From the NCBI RefSeq assembly GCF_050589645.1, contig NZ_JBNGOQ010000002.1:186001-250000 (forward strand): a stretch of DNA of 64,000 nt. Direction: 5' to 3'. The first letter of the stretch is position 1. Every line of letters begins with the position of its first letter. Source of the stretch: JBNGOQ01 sp050589645. GTDB taxonomy: Bacteria > Bacteroidota > Bacteroidia > Flavobacteriales > Flavobacteriaceae. The notes beneath the pieces are model-generated. The model was not told where the DNA came from, did no database searches, and saw nothing but the letters and a program-made list of their open reading frames with translations. The position numbers and the translations under genes were made by a program. This document shows positions 1 to 8,311 of this stretch, piece after piece.

Positions 1-32
1 CTTATGCCCCAGCGTTCCTTGAATTTTTGCAT
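1..32 (-). CDS. 5' end of a conserved small membrane protein gene (partial)
   Basis: On the minus strand an ATG at 32 opens a frame reading MQKFKERWGI that leaves the window at its left edge. The start KERWGI resembles the beginning of short Flavobacteriaceae membrane proteins of the DUF6787 type, which I recall sitting just downstream of a lipoprotein gene like the one at 66-533. Only ten residues are visible, so the identification rests on this short match and the context (same strand, 33 bp after the lipoprotein stop). Confidence 0.4.
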   Translation of the reverse strand, partial: MQKFKERWGI

Positions 33-65
33 ACCTAGTTGCTAACTAAGTGGCGAAGATAGGAC

Positions 66-533
66 TTATATGCGTGGAAAAAAAGGCCCCAAACGCTGTC
101 CGTATTTCCTTTGGAAAAAGACAAAATAGTTATAGAGTTTATAGTTTACCTCATACCCATAATCTATTCGCGGATTGTAGTCTATCGTCAGAATATACAG
201 GTTGGGGTCATACAATTGCGGGTTTTGAACGCGTATGTTCCAATTGGTCACCAATAACTGATTGCGGGTCTCCAAAAAGGATTGGCTGTAATAACCCGGT
301 GGACGGGCAATTCCTTGCAACCAGATGTTAAAGCCCGGCTCAATGATGATGATTTCATATTCGGTCTCTTCACTGGCTATAGTAATGGTATCGCCTTCCT
401 TTTGATCAAAATATGATTTTTCCCTATCGGAAATCTCCACAGTTTCCTTGGTGCTGGTACAACTCGCTACGGAAAGTAGAACGGCAAACAGCACAAGGCT
501 TACGGGTAGTACAATCTTTTTCATTTTTTTCAT
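66..533 (-). CDS. lipoprotein, possibly DUF6146 family
   Basis: The 155-residue product starts with a lysine-rich n-region, a hydrophobic core and the lipobox VASC, so Cys25 should be lipidated and the protein anchored in the inner or outer membrane. The mature part is rich in Tyr, Asn and Glu and contains the segment WLQGIARPPGYYSQSFLE; it has no enzymatic motif I recognise. Length and sequence style fit the flavobacterial family I remember as DUF6146, which has no known function. Two Met codons (1 and 4) are possible starts; both keep the signal peptide. It is followed at 33 bp by another gene on the same strand. Confidence 0.75.
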   Translation of the reverse strand: MKKMKKIVLPVSLVLFAVLLSVASCTSTKETVEISDREKSYFDQKEGDTITIASEETEYEIIIIEPGFNIWLQGIARPPGYYSQSFLETRNQLLVTNWNIRVQNPQLYDPNLYILTIDYNPRIDYGYEVNYKLYNYFVFFQRKYGQRLGPFFPRI

Positions 534-650
534 TTTTTTTGGTTCGACTTTTACGTACGGGAAACTCTTAAAACAGAACTCCCGTGGAATTACAGCATCA
601 GAAAATATGCCAAAGCTTCTCCGTTGGCCAACAAATTCACTAGAAGATAC

Positions 651-678
651 AAAAAAACCATTCGCCTTGGCGAATGGT
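651..678 (-). terminator. intrinsic terminator downstream of the DUF937 gene
   Basis: A perfect 10-bp inverted repeat, ACCATTCGCC and GGCGAATGGT separated by two bases (657-678), is followed on the minus strand by seven T (651-657). It lies 30 bp after the stop of the DUF937 gene at 708 and should end that transcript. Confidence 0.85.
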
Positions 679-707
679 CCTGTTAAATATAGTTAAGAAG
701 CTGTTTT

Positions 708-1349
708 TTACTTTCCGAATAGACCGCCCAAAAGTCCGCCAAGGCCGCTCTTTTTCTTGCTACCTCCTCCAAGTACCATACCGGCCACATCGTCCAAAAT
801 ACTGCCGTCCCCGTCGGAATCCAAAAAAGATTCGATAAGGGATTGCTGTTGACCACCGGAGCTATCGCCCCCTAATAAACCGCCTAGTAGATTGCCAATA
901 CCATTGGAGTCGCTAATATTTTGTTGTCTGGTCTGTTTACCCAAAAATCCCATTAAAATTGGAGCGGCAACCTTCAGAATAGTAGCAATGGAGCCTGCAT
1001 CCATACCCGATTTTTGACTAAGTGCATTTTCCAGTTGGGGTTGCTTGCCGCCCAAAACGTGCCCTAAAATACCGGCACCGTCCTCCATTACGGACTGATC
1101 TACACCGCCTCCGAAGAGTCCGCCCAGATTGTCCAAGATACCCCCGTCGTGCTTGCTAGAAAGCGCATTCATTAAGCCCTGTGCGCCATCGGGCGAGGCC
1201 GCATTTCTTTTCATAGCGCCCATTAATACGGGAAGTGCCATACTTAGTACACTGCTTGTTTTGTCAGCAGGTTGTCCCGCTTGCTGCGCAACACCGCTAA
1301 TCAATTGCTGGCCCATAGGCCCGTTCAATAAATCTAATATTCCAGACAT
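708..1349 (-). CDS. DUF937 domain protein
   Basis: The 213-residue protein starts MSGILDLLNGPMGQQLI; I chose this Met (1349) over one ten codons upstream because DUF937 proteins begin with this amphipathic segment. The N-terminal two thirds hold the DUF937 (YidB-like) pattern: helical stretches with ADKTSSVLSMALPVLMGAM and a second copy-like segment DAGSIATILKVAAPILMGFLG, joined by Gly-rich linkers (GGLFGGG, GGLLGGDSSGG). The C terminus is Gly/Lys rich (SKKKSGLGGLLGGLFGK). The family is probably cytosolic and has no firmly established function. It is followed by its own terminator, so it may be a monocistronic unit downstream of serA. Confidence 0.85.
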   Translation of the reverse strand: MSGILDLLNGPMGQQLISGVAQQAGQPADKTSSVLSMALPVLMGAMKRNAASPDGAQGLMNALSSKHDGGILDNLGGLFGGGVDQSVMEDGAGILGHVLGGKQPQLENALSQKSGMDAGSIATILKVAAPILMGFLGKQTRQQNISDSNGIGNLLGGLLGGDSSGGQQQSLIESFLDSDGDGSILDDVAGMVLGGGSKKKSGLGGLLGGLFGK

Positions 1350-1427
1350 GTTTATTTTGATTTTTATAGTTGTACCCAATGTACAAAAAAGAGGGTAAAT
1401 AAGCGCATTGTTCCGACAATATGGTCC

Positions 1428-2378
1428 TTACTTCAATAAAGCGATGATCTGGGACGCCAATTCCTCACCGATACGGTCCTGCGCCTCCCCAGTGGCGGCC
1501 CCGATATGCGGGGTCATGGAAATGTTGGGATGCATAAGGATTTTGATTTCCGGTGAAGGCTCGGATTCAAAAACGTCCAGACCGGCAAAGGATACCTTTT
1601 TGCTTTCCAGGGCGTCGATAAGGGCTACTTCGTCTATGACGCCACCACGGGCAGCGTTAACAATGCCCACGCCAGACTTCATCAATTCGAACTCTGGTTT
1701 ACCAATTACATATGCTTTCTGTGCTGGTACGTGAAGGGTGATGAAGTCCGCTGATTTTAGCACCTCTTCCTTGGCTACACCTTCAAATTCAAAGGAAACG
1801 GAACGCCCATCGAAAAAGGGGACGTCTATGGTGGCCTTTTCCAAAAAGGGATCATAATAGCGTACATGCATCCCTACGCCCAAGGCAATCCTCGCCGTAG
1901 CCCTGCCGATTCTTCCAAATCCAATGATACCCAAGGTTTTTCCACGCAATTCCAAACCGCCCGCATAGGCCTTTTTTAATTTTTTGAAATTGCTATCGCC
2001 TTCCAAGGGCATATTCCGGTTGGCATCGTACAAAAACCGTACGCCTCCAAACAAGTGGGCAAAGACCAACTCAGCTACCGATTCCGAGGAAGCGGCCGGC
2101 GTGTTTATTACGTGCAGGCCCTTCTCTTTGGCATACTCCACATCGATGTTATCCATACCCACGCCACCACGACCAATGAGCTGTAGGGATGGACAGCTGT
2201 CAATGAGATCCTTCCTAACTTGGGTGGCACTGCGCACCAGCAGACCAACAATTTGATTTTCATTGATAAAATCCGAGAGTTGTTCCTGGGCCACTGTGGT
2301 GGTAAAGACCTCAAACCCCTGTTGTTCCAATGCCCGTATACCACTGGATGATATACCGTCGTTTGCCAATATCTTCAT
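1428..2378 (-). CDS. serA: D-3-phosphoglycerate dehydrogenase (short form)
   Basis: This 316-residue NAD-dependent 2-hydroxyacid dehydrogenase probably oxidises 3-phosphoglycerate to 3-phosphohydroxypyruvate, the first step of serine synthesis. Visible are the substrate-binding GRGGVGMDNID (about residues 69-79), the Rossmann motif GFGRIG (153-158), the catalytic Arg in NAARGGVIDE and the catalytic His in PHIGAATGEAQ. It ends after the catalytic domain, so the C-terminal ACT regulatory domain of longer SerA proteins is absent. The serC gene upstream on the same strand supports the serine-pathway role over another hydroxyacid substrate. Confidence 0.9.
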   Translation of the reverse strand: MKILANDGISSSGIRALEQQGFEVFTTTVAQEQLSDFINENQIVGLLVRSATQVRKDLIDSCPSLQLIGRGGVGMDNIDVEYAKEKGLHVINTPAASSESVAELVFAHLFGGVRFLYDANRNMPLEGDSNFKKLKKAYAGGLELRGKTLGIIGFGRIGRATARIALGVGMHVRYYDPFLEKATIDVPFFDGRSVSFEFEGVAKEEVLKSADFITLHVPAQKAYVIGKPEFELMKSGVGIVNAARGGVIDEVALIDALESKKVSFAGLDVFESEPSPEIKILMHPNISMTPHIGAATGEAQDRIGEELASQIIALLK

Positions 2379-2414
2379 GGTAAATTATAGATTTTAAGTT
2401 TTAAATGCTAAGTG

Positions 2415-2731
2415 TTAACGTTTTGAATTAAGTTGACTTGTTTTGACAATTTTGGTCAAAATCTTAATAATTTGTCCAATTTCCCTTATATGATCCACCA
2501 GAGTTTCATTGATCACTTTTCCTTCCTTTGGCAATCGCCACCAATATCTGGTTTCTCTAGCCTCTTTTGATGCAATCGCCATTTTGGCGATAAAGTCCTG
2601 CTTCGATTGGCCAGCACCGGCCTCTGCAATATTAGCTCCTATGCTAGTTGCCGATCATAGCAATTGATTAGCGGAAACTTTTTTCTTCAATAACGACTGT
2701 TTTTTTTCCTTTCTCACAAGCGATACTTACC
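2415..2731 (-). pseudogene. degenerate four-helix-bundle (S23-like) protein gene
   Basis: The minus strand between serC and serA reads QLL*SATSIGANIAEA, then about 55 further residues ending ILTKIVKTSQLNSKR and a TAA at 2415. This matches the four-helix-bundle family first found in 23S rRNA intervening sequences, whose hallmark is QLLRSATSIGANI. An in-frame TGA (2657-2655) stands where the family has Arg (CGA), and a second stop near 2731 cuts the N terminus, leaving about 100 of roughly 120 codons. The pieces remain in one frame apart from these stops, so decay looks recent. The 9-bp word GTGTTAACG occurs on both sides (2412-2420 and 2758-2766). Confidence 0.8.
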
Positions 2732-2769
2732 ACCTAAAACCGAACACTTAAAACCAGGTGTTAACGGTG

Positions 2770-3834
2770 TTACGCCTTCCGTTCCAATTCACTCATTACG
2801 TCTACAAGAGCACCCACACTCTCCAAGGAGAGGGCATTGTACATAGAGGCGCGGTAGCCCCCTACGGAGCGGTGGCCATTAATTCCATTGATTCCCGCTT
2901 CTTTCCACATGGCATCAAAGGTGTCCTTTAAGCTTTCGTCGGTTAGATTAAAGGTGGCGTTCATATGGGAACGGTCCTCCTTTTGCGCAAAACCGGTGAA
3001 CAAGGGATTCAGTTCCACCTCCGAATAGAGCAGTTGCGCTTTTTTGTCATTGATTTCCTCAATGCCAGCGATACCACCCAGCTCCTGCAACCACTCCAAA
3101 GTGAGCATGGAAACGTAAACGGCGAATACCGATGGGGTGTTGAACATGCTATCCTTTCCTATGTGTACTTTATAATCTAACATGGAAGGGATCTTTCGGG
3201 AAACCTTTCCAAGAATATCCTCTTTCACCACCACCAAAGTAGTACCTGCCGGACCCATATTTTTTTGTGCGCCGGCATAGATCAGATCAAATTGTGAAAA
3301 GTCTAACTGTCTCGAGAAAATATCCGAACTCATATCACATATCAGGGGAATATCCACCTGTGGAAATTCCATCACCTGAGTGCCGAATATGGTATTGTTG
3401 GAGGTCATATGCAAATAATCCAAACCTTCGGGTATATGATAGCCTTTTGGGATGTAATTAAAGTTTTTATCCTTGGAAGAGGCCACTTCGACCACCTCGC
3501 CGAAAAGTTTGGCCTCCTTTATGGCCTTATCACTCCAGGTGCCGGTGTTGATATAACCCGATTTGTTTTCCATAAGGTTGTATGCCACCATAAGGAACTC
3601 GGTGCTGGCGCCTCCTTGCAAGAAGAGTGCTTGATATCCCTTGCCTTCCAATCCAAGTAATTGTAAGGCCAAGGATCGTGCGCGCTCCATAACCGCCACA
3701 AAATCCTTACTGCGGTGCGAAATTTCGATAAGCGACAGTCCCAAACCGTTAAAATCCAGAACGGCTTCCGAGGCCTTTTGCATCACTTCCTGTGGCAGTA
3801 CACAAGGGCCTGCGCTAAAATTATGTTTCTTCAT
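2770..3834 (-). CDS. serC: phosphoserine aminotransferase
   Basis: The 354-residue product is a PLP-dependent class V aminotransferase that converts 3-phosphohydroxypyruvate and glutamate to phosphoserine. It starts KHNFSAGPCVLP, the family signature, and carries the PLP lysine in YAGAQKNMGPAG near residue 190. The C-terminal GHRSVGGYRASMYNAL, which contacts substrate phosphate, is intact. Its length is typical of the family. It lies downstream of the acyl-CoA reductase gene and upstream of serA on the same strand, separated from serA by the broken S23-like gene. The 73-bp gap upstream contains an imperfect short hairpin. Confidence 0.95.
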   Translation of the reverse strand: MKKHNFSAGPCVLPQEVMQKASEAVLDFNGLGLSLIEISHRSKDFVAVMERARSLALQLLGLEGKGYQALFLQGGASTEFLMVAYNLMENKSGYINTGTWSDKAIKEAKLFGEVVEVASSKDKNFNYIPKGYHIPEGLDYLHMTSNNTIFGTQVMEFPQVDIPLICDMSSDIFSRQLDFSQFDLIYAGAQKNMGPAGTTLVVVKEDILGKVSRKIPSMLDYKVHIGKDSMFNTPSVFAVYVSMLTLEWLQELGGIAGIEEINDKKAQLLYSEVELNPLFTGFAQKEDRSHMNATFNLTDESLKDTFDAMWKEAGINGINGHRSVGGYRASMYNALSLESVGALVDVMSELERKA

Positions 3835-3907
3835 TTTGGATAAAAATTTAGGCCCTAAAGGTCCTAAAAAACTATGGAAAGAGTACTATGGAAATAAAAT
3901 TATTCTG

Positions 3908-4966
3908 TTAGGTTTTTAACAGGAATTCAACAGTGTCCACCCCATCGGCGTAATCGGACAGCTCGGGGTACTGGGTCCTCCCAAATGGTACCTCCCCGGG
4001 CATTAGATCTGCCGCAACAATACACTGCAGTTGGTCCCGGTCTTCCTCTAATTTTTTGTGAAGCCCTTCTACGTCATCATAGTATTCATAAAACAAGGTA
4101 GCGATGGGAGAGGCGTAGCCAGAATCCTCCTTGAGCATCAGGAATCCATTTTCCAGGATATTGAACTCGCTCATAAGATATACCGCTTTGTTGTAGTCGT
4201 AGTTGTTGGCGTATTTGTGTTGATCAATAATGGAGCCATAGGAATAGATGGCCTTAAAAAAAGGAGTAAAATCGTAGTCCTTGGGCACGAAAAGTTTGGA
4301 GACGCTACGACAACCCAGCCCATAATACCTGAAAATGTCCTCCCCAAGTGCTGTAAGCTGCTGGGAAGATTCCTTTCCTGTCAGTACGGCCACCGAGCTC
4401 CTGTTTTTTCTGATAATATGGGGCTTTTTTCCAAAATAATACGCAAAGTAGCGGGCGGTGTTATTGCTTCCGGTTGCGATTACGGCATCAAAGTTGTTCA
4501 ATTTCCCCTCGGAAAAGCTCACCTTGTCATGCAGTGCCGGCGTTGCGGCAGATAGGTAGCTGGCCATAAAGGGTAGTAGGGCAGTGTCGTTGGAGGATAG
4601 TTTCACCAGGGCACGATTTCCGGTAAGGAGCGTCGTCAAAAAGTCGTGAAAACCCACCATGGGAATATTCCCGGCCATGATCAGGGCAACGGTCTTGTTT
4701 TTGGTCTGTGATAGGTCATAGGATGCCAACCAAGTTCTCAATCTTTCCTCCGTAAGTACTTCGCCCCAACGCGCTAGGCTAAAAAGCACATTTTCTTTGG
4801 TAAACCATCCATTCTGGTGGTTTGCCGCGGAAGTTGTTTTTTGGAGCTCTTCTGTCCAAGGGTTCTTGGTCAGATTTTCCTCGGGATTGTTGAAGATTTC
4901 ACAAAATTCCCTGAGGAAACTTCCAAGTTTAACAAAAGCTTCTAATCTTTCTTCAAGGTCGGCCAT
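3908..4966 (-). CDS. LuxC-family acyl-CoA reductase
   Basis: The 352-residue protein matches the LuxC/acyl-CoA reductase family (PF05893), aldehyde-dehydrogenase-related enzymes that reduce fatty acyl-CoA to aldehyde with NADPH. Visible are the nucleotide-binding stretch TVALIMAGNIPMVGFHDFL, FDAVIATGSNNTARYF, and the segment YYGLGCRSVSKLFVP containing the Cys that would form the thioester. It is divergently transcribed from a ferredoxin gene 88 bp away, an arrangement I recall as common in Flavobacteriaceae. There are no other lux genes here, so bioluminescence is not implied; the physiological substrate cannot be read from sequence. Confidence 0.85.
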   Translation of the reverse strand: MADLEERLEAFVKLGSFLREFCEIFNNPEENLTKNPWTEELQKTTSAANHQNGWFTKENVLFSLARWGEVLTEERLRTWLASYDLSQTKNKTVALIMAGNIPMVGFHDFLTTLLTGNRALVKLSSNDTALLPFMASYLSAATPALHDKVSFSEGKLNNFDAVIATGSNNTARYFAYYFGKKPHIIRKNRSSVAVLTGKESSQQLTALGEDIFRYYGLGCRSVSKLFVPKDYDFTPFFKAIYSYGSIIDQHKYANNYDYNKAVYLMSEFNILENGFLMLKEDSGYASPIATLFYEYYDDVEGLHKKLEEDRDQLQCIVAADLMPGEVPFGRTQYPELSDYADGVDTVEFLLKT

Positions 4967-4971
4967 TATAT

Positions 4972-5002
4972 TTGTACAAGATGGTATTAGGATATACCTT
5001 TG
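4972..5002 (+). promoter_or_regulatory. Bacteroidota-type promoter of the ferredoxin gene
   Basis: TTG at 4972-4974, a 20-base spacer and an exact TAnnTTTG (TACCTTTG, 4995-5002) form a textbook promoter for the primary sigma factor of Bacteroidota. The start would fall near 5008, giving a leader of about 45 bases before the ATG at 5055. Confidence 0.7.
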
Positions 5003-5054
5003 TGCAAAAATAGGGATGCTGAATCGAATTCAGCACGAATGGAAAAAGAAAATT

Positions 5055-5408
5055 ATGGCGATTATAATAACGGATGAATGTATCAATTGTGGTGCTTGTG
5101 AACCGGAATGCCCCAATACCGCGATCTACGAAGGAGCCGATGAATGGAGATATAGCGATGGAACGTCTCTTACCGGCGATGTAGTACTCCTGGACGGTAA
5201 GGAAGTGAACGCCGATGATGTGCAAGTACCCATAAGTGATGAAATTTACTATATAGCACCGGATAAGTGCACAGAATGTATGGGCTTCCACGAAGAGCCG
5301 CAATGTGCTGCCGTATGCCCGGTGGACTGCTGTATCCCCGATGAAGATAGGGTAGAGTCCGAAGAAGTATTATTGGGCAAACAACGGTTTATGCACCCAG
5401 AGGATTAA
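5055..5408 (+). CDS. 2[4Fe-4S] ferredoxin (Alvin type)
   Basis: The 117-residue ferredoxin has two cluster-binding motifs: CINCGACEPECP near the N terminus and the longer second motif CTECMGFHEEPQCAAVCP, in which eight residues separate the second and third Cys, as in Allochromatium-type ferredoxins. It should be a soluble low-potential electron carrier. I start it at MAIIITDECINCG (5055); an open frame extends upstream but the promoter at 4972-5002 lies inside that extension. Its neighbour is the divergent acyl-CoA reductase; a redox partnership is possible but not shown. Confidence 0.93.
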   Translation: MAIIITDECINCGACEPECPNTAIYEGADEWRYSDGTSLTGDVVLLDGKEVNADDVQVPISDEIYYIAPDKCTECMGFHEEPQCAAVCPVDCCIPDEDRVESEEVLLGKQRFMHPED

Positions 5409-5411
5409 CGA

Positions 5412-6884
5412 TCATTCTGGATTTCCAAAATTTTTCATTTCTTCCAAAGGTGTTATGACCTTGCTATTTTGCCAAATGGTGGGATCGTATTTGGTCAAGA
5501 CCTGATAGGGCGTTTTTTCCTTCTCCTCAAAAGCGTCATAGGTTGCAGATGACAAGTCGGTATGGGTAATGAACAGGAGCTCTTCTTTGTTCCTGGCGTC
5601 TCCTTCCAACATGAGATCAAACGCCACCTTGTTTTTTTCCGTACTGTTTTCTATGAATTTAAAGGGCCTGTTCACATAAAAGTAACTGCCTTCCTCCCGT
5701 TTGATGTAATGGGGAACGTAGGTGTTGTCCGTTCTTTTTTTGTACATGATCGTGCCCGTTCTGGCGTTTTCGATATATTTTACCCCCAAGATCAATTTTA
5801 AGTTGACTTTCTGTCCCCTTTTTCCCTTGCCATACCGATAGTCGGTCTTGATCACGGCATGGGTATCATCGGAAACATATAATCTTCCCGTAAATTTTGC
5901 CTTTGCCCGTTTTGGGGAAAATTGGATGATATAGACAAGCTCATCGTTAAAGAAAGTGGCATCCAAGAAGGAATAGTTGTAATATTTGGCATCCAAAATC
6001 CGGTTCAGAAAGGAGCCGTCGTAGAGCTGTGAAGTTTTTAGAACTTCCTCGGTCTCTGATTTTAGGTAGGAAATCTTATACTCGTCTTTGTCGCTTCCCG
6101 ATTCCTCGTTTAAGGAGAGGGAATCCTCTATTTTGAACAGCCCGGTCTTTAATTTATAGGTTTTGGTGGTATCCAGATACTTGAGCACGATATCCTGCGC
6201 TTTCTTTTGGACATTTTCAATGGAAAAATCCCGTTTGCTGTCGATTAGGGTTGTGGCCTTGTCCACGCTCAGCTTCAGGTTTTCCCTGTCCTTTACGTGC
6301 AAATCCCCTTTGAAGTCGGTGAAGTGGACCGCCTTACTGTTCACAATGACATTTGCCAGGGAATCCAGACTGATGTTGGCCCCTTTGATCTGGTCTTTTT
6401 CCACATGGGAGGCCCGTTCTACCTCCACATCGAGACGGGCGAAGTCGATATAGGCAGACTCCCGATAGAACAGCTCGTGGCTCAAGGGCCCCACCCCGTA
6501 GTTCTCCTTGACCCTGGACCGCACCTTGGCGATGATGGCATCGGCATTGGGAGTTTTGTTACTTACGAAAACTTCGTTGAGTTGCAATGCAGACTCGTCA
6601 AGGGCAATGATGTAATTGGCCTTCTCAAATGCGTCTAGGGAAAGGACCTTTTGGGTATAGCCCAAACAGGAAATCCTAAGGTTGGGAGCAAGGGTATTAC
6701 CAAGGTCTATGGTGAAATAGCCTTCCTCGTTGGAGATTACCCCACTGTTGTCACTGAGCTGAACCGTGGCATAGGGCACCGGTTCCTTAGTTTCCTTATC
6801 GATTATTTTACCGCTAAGCAGTTGTGCCTGAAGGAAATGGCCGTTGAGGACCAGTAAAAAGGATAAAATTAGGGTCTTGTTCAT
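5412..6884 (-). CDS. exported protein with carboxypeptidase-like regulatory domain
   Basis: The 490-residue protein has a signal peptide (MNKTLILSFLLVLNGHFLQAQ) followed at about residues 23-105 by a CarboxypepD_reg-like beta-sandwich: GKIIDKETKEPVPYATVQL, GVISNEEGYFTID, ISCLGY. This module usually forms the N-terminal plug-proximal domain of SusC-like receptors. Here no TonB-dependent barrel follows; residues 105-490 are a beta-rich region without recognised motif (for example KFTGRLYVSDDTHAVIKTDYRYGKG). It is likely periplasmic or outer-membrane associated. The stop is 3 bp from the convergent ferredoxin stop. Confidence 0.8.
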   Translation of the reverse strand: MNKTLILSFLLVLNGHFLQAQLLSGKIIDKETKEPVPYATVQLSDNSGVISNEEGYFTIDLGNTLAPNLRISCLGYTQKVLSLDAFEKANYIIALDESALQLNEVFVSNKTPNADAIIAKVRSRVKENYGVGPLSHELFYRESAYIDFARLDVEVERASHVEKDQIKGANISLDSLANVIVNSKAVHFTDFKGDLHVKDRENLKLSVDKATTLIDSKRDFSIENVQKKAQDIVLKYLDTTKTYKLKTGLFKIEDSLSLNEESGSDKDEYKISYLKSETEEVLKTSQLYDGSFLNRILDAKYYNYSFLDATFFNDELVYIIQFSPKRAKAKFTGRLYVSDDTHAVIKTDYRYGKGKRGQKVNLKLILGVKYIENARTGTIMYKKRTDNTYVPHYIKREEGSYFYVNRPFKFIENSTEKNKVAFDLMLEGDARNKEELLFITHTDLSSATYDAFEEKEKTPYQVLTKYDPTIWQNSKVITPLEEMKNFGNPE

Positions 6885-7047
6885 TTGTCACGTGATTGAG
6901 AGAGGTAGACGAGCCATCCCTAAAATTGTTACGGTCACAAAGATAGATTGGATGTGGAAAGGAAAAAATTTCCGATCGGTTTGGAGCGGATAAACTAAGC
7001 CGATTTTTTGTTTTACCGGGGATGCTTCCAAATACCGTTGTAAAAAC

Positions 7048-7055
7048 TATATTTG
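7048..7055 (+). promoter_or_regulatory. -7 promoter element of ychF
   Basis: An exact TAnnTTTG (TATATTTG) lies 23 bases upstream of the ychF ATG. No TTG is at the usual -33 distance, so this is a partial promoter match. Confidence 0.45.
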
Positions 7056-7078
7056 CACCCAAAATAGCACCCTAAGGA

Positions 7079-8173
7079 ATGAAAGCAGGTATCGTAGGAT
7101 TGCCCAATGTAGGAAAATCGACCCTTTTTAATTGTTTGTCCAACGCCAAGGCGCAAAGCGCAAATTTTCCTTTTTGTACCATTGAACCCAATATTGGTGT
7201 GGTAAACGTACCCGATTCCCGCTTGGAAAAACTGGAGGAATTGGTACATCCGGAGCGGGTACAGCCTGCCACGGTAGAAATTGTGGATATTGCCGGATTG
7301 GTAAAAGGCGCTAGTAAGGGTGAAGGATTGGGAAACCAGTTTTTGGGAAATATTCGTGAAACCGATGCCATTTTACACGTGCTGCGCTGTTTTGACAATG
7401 ATAACGTTGTGCACGTTGATGGTTCCATAGATCCCATTAGGGACAAGGAGACCATAGATATGGAATTGCAGCTCAAGGACCTGGAAACGGTAGAAAAGAA
7501 ACTCGACAAAGTAAAACGTGCCGCCAAAACCGGAAATAAAGAAGCGCAAAAGGAAGAGGCCGTTTTGTTGAAACTGAAAGAAGGGCTGGAATCTGGCACC
7601 TCGGTACGTGCCATAGCCATTGAAAAGGACGACCGACAAGCCTATGTGAATCCCTTGCAGTGCATCACCGATAAACCCGTCATGTATGTCTGCAATGTGG
7701 ACGAAGCCTCGGCGGTCAATGGAAATGCCTATGTGGAAAAGGTAAAGGAAGCGGTTGCTGGTGAGAATGCAGAAGTCATCTATCTAGCCGTAGGCACCGA
7801 GGCAGATATTGCGGAACTGGAGACCTATGAAGAACGGCAACTATTCCTGGAGGACATGGGACTCAGCGAACCTGGGTCGGCCAAATTGATACGGGGCGCC
7901 TATACCTTATTGGATCTGGAGACCTATTTTACCGCCGGGGTAAAGGAGGTGAGGGCCTGGACCATTCCCGTAGGTGCCACAGCGCCACAGGCGGCCGGGG
8001 TCATCCATACCGATTTTGAAAAAGGGTTTATCCGGGCCGAGGTCATTTCCTATAAGGATTATGAGTCCTACGGCAGCGAGGCCAAAGTTAAGGAGGCCGG
8101 AAAAATGCGTGTAGAGGGCAAGGACTATGTGGTCCAGGACGGCGATGTGATGCATTTTAGATTCAATGTGTAG
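7079..8173 (+). CDS. ychF: redox-regulated ATPase YchF (OLA1 family)
   Basis: This 364-residue cytosolic P-loop protein belongs to the OBG-like family that prefers ATP over GTP and associates with ribosomes. It shows G1 GLPNVGKST (residues 6-14), G3 DIAGLVKGASKGEGLG, a degenerate G4 region (CNVDE), a coiled-coil insert around residues 130-165 and a C-terminal TGS domain ending VVQDGDVMHFRFNV. The length is exactly that of the bacterial family. It is transcribed divergently from the 5412-6884 gene and stands 138 bp before parE on the same strand. Confidence 0.96.
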   Translation: MKAGIVGLPNVGKSTLFNCLSNAKAQSANFPFCTIEPNIGVVNVPDSRLEKLEELVHPERVQPATVEIVDIAGLVKGASKGEGLGNQFLGNIRETDAILHVLRCFDNDNVVHVDGSIDPIRDKETIDMELQLKDLETVEKKLDKVKRAAKTGNKEAQKEEAVLLKLKEGLESGTSVRAIAIEKDDRQAYVNPLQCITDKPVMYVCNVDEASAVNGNAYVEKVKEAVAGENAEVIYLAVGTEADIAELETYEERQLFLEDMGLSEPGSAKLIRGAYTLLDLETYFTAGVKEVRAWTIPVGATAPQAAGVIHTDFEKGFIRAEVISYKDYESYGSEAKVKEAGKMRVEGKDYVVQDGDVMHFRFNV

Positions 8174-8311
8174 TTGTCCAATTCACCCTCCCCGCTAATA
8201 ACTATATCAACAAAAAGCTGTTTTTCTTTGTTAATTACTTTAACAGGGATAGGTTTTATCTTTTTGGAACACTTGTTATATTAGCGACCATTAGCTTTAA
8301 AGCCCCCATTT

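Noticed and set aside
50..331. 93-residue plus-strand frame at the left edge
   Set aside because: Overlaps the lipoprotein gene antisense and shows no recognisable feature.
3908..5408. Bioluminescence locus suggested by the LuxC-like reductase
   Set aside because: No luxD, luxA, luxB or luxE is near; LuxC-family reductases are widespread without light emission.
8225..8265. Promoter-like TATCTTTTTG before parE
   Set aside because: One mismatch at the final G of TAnnTTTG and a spacer of about 26 bases to the nearest TTTG; not enough to list.
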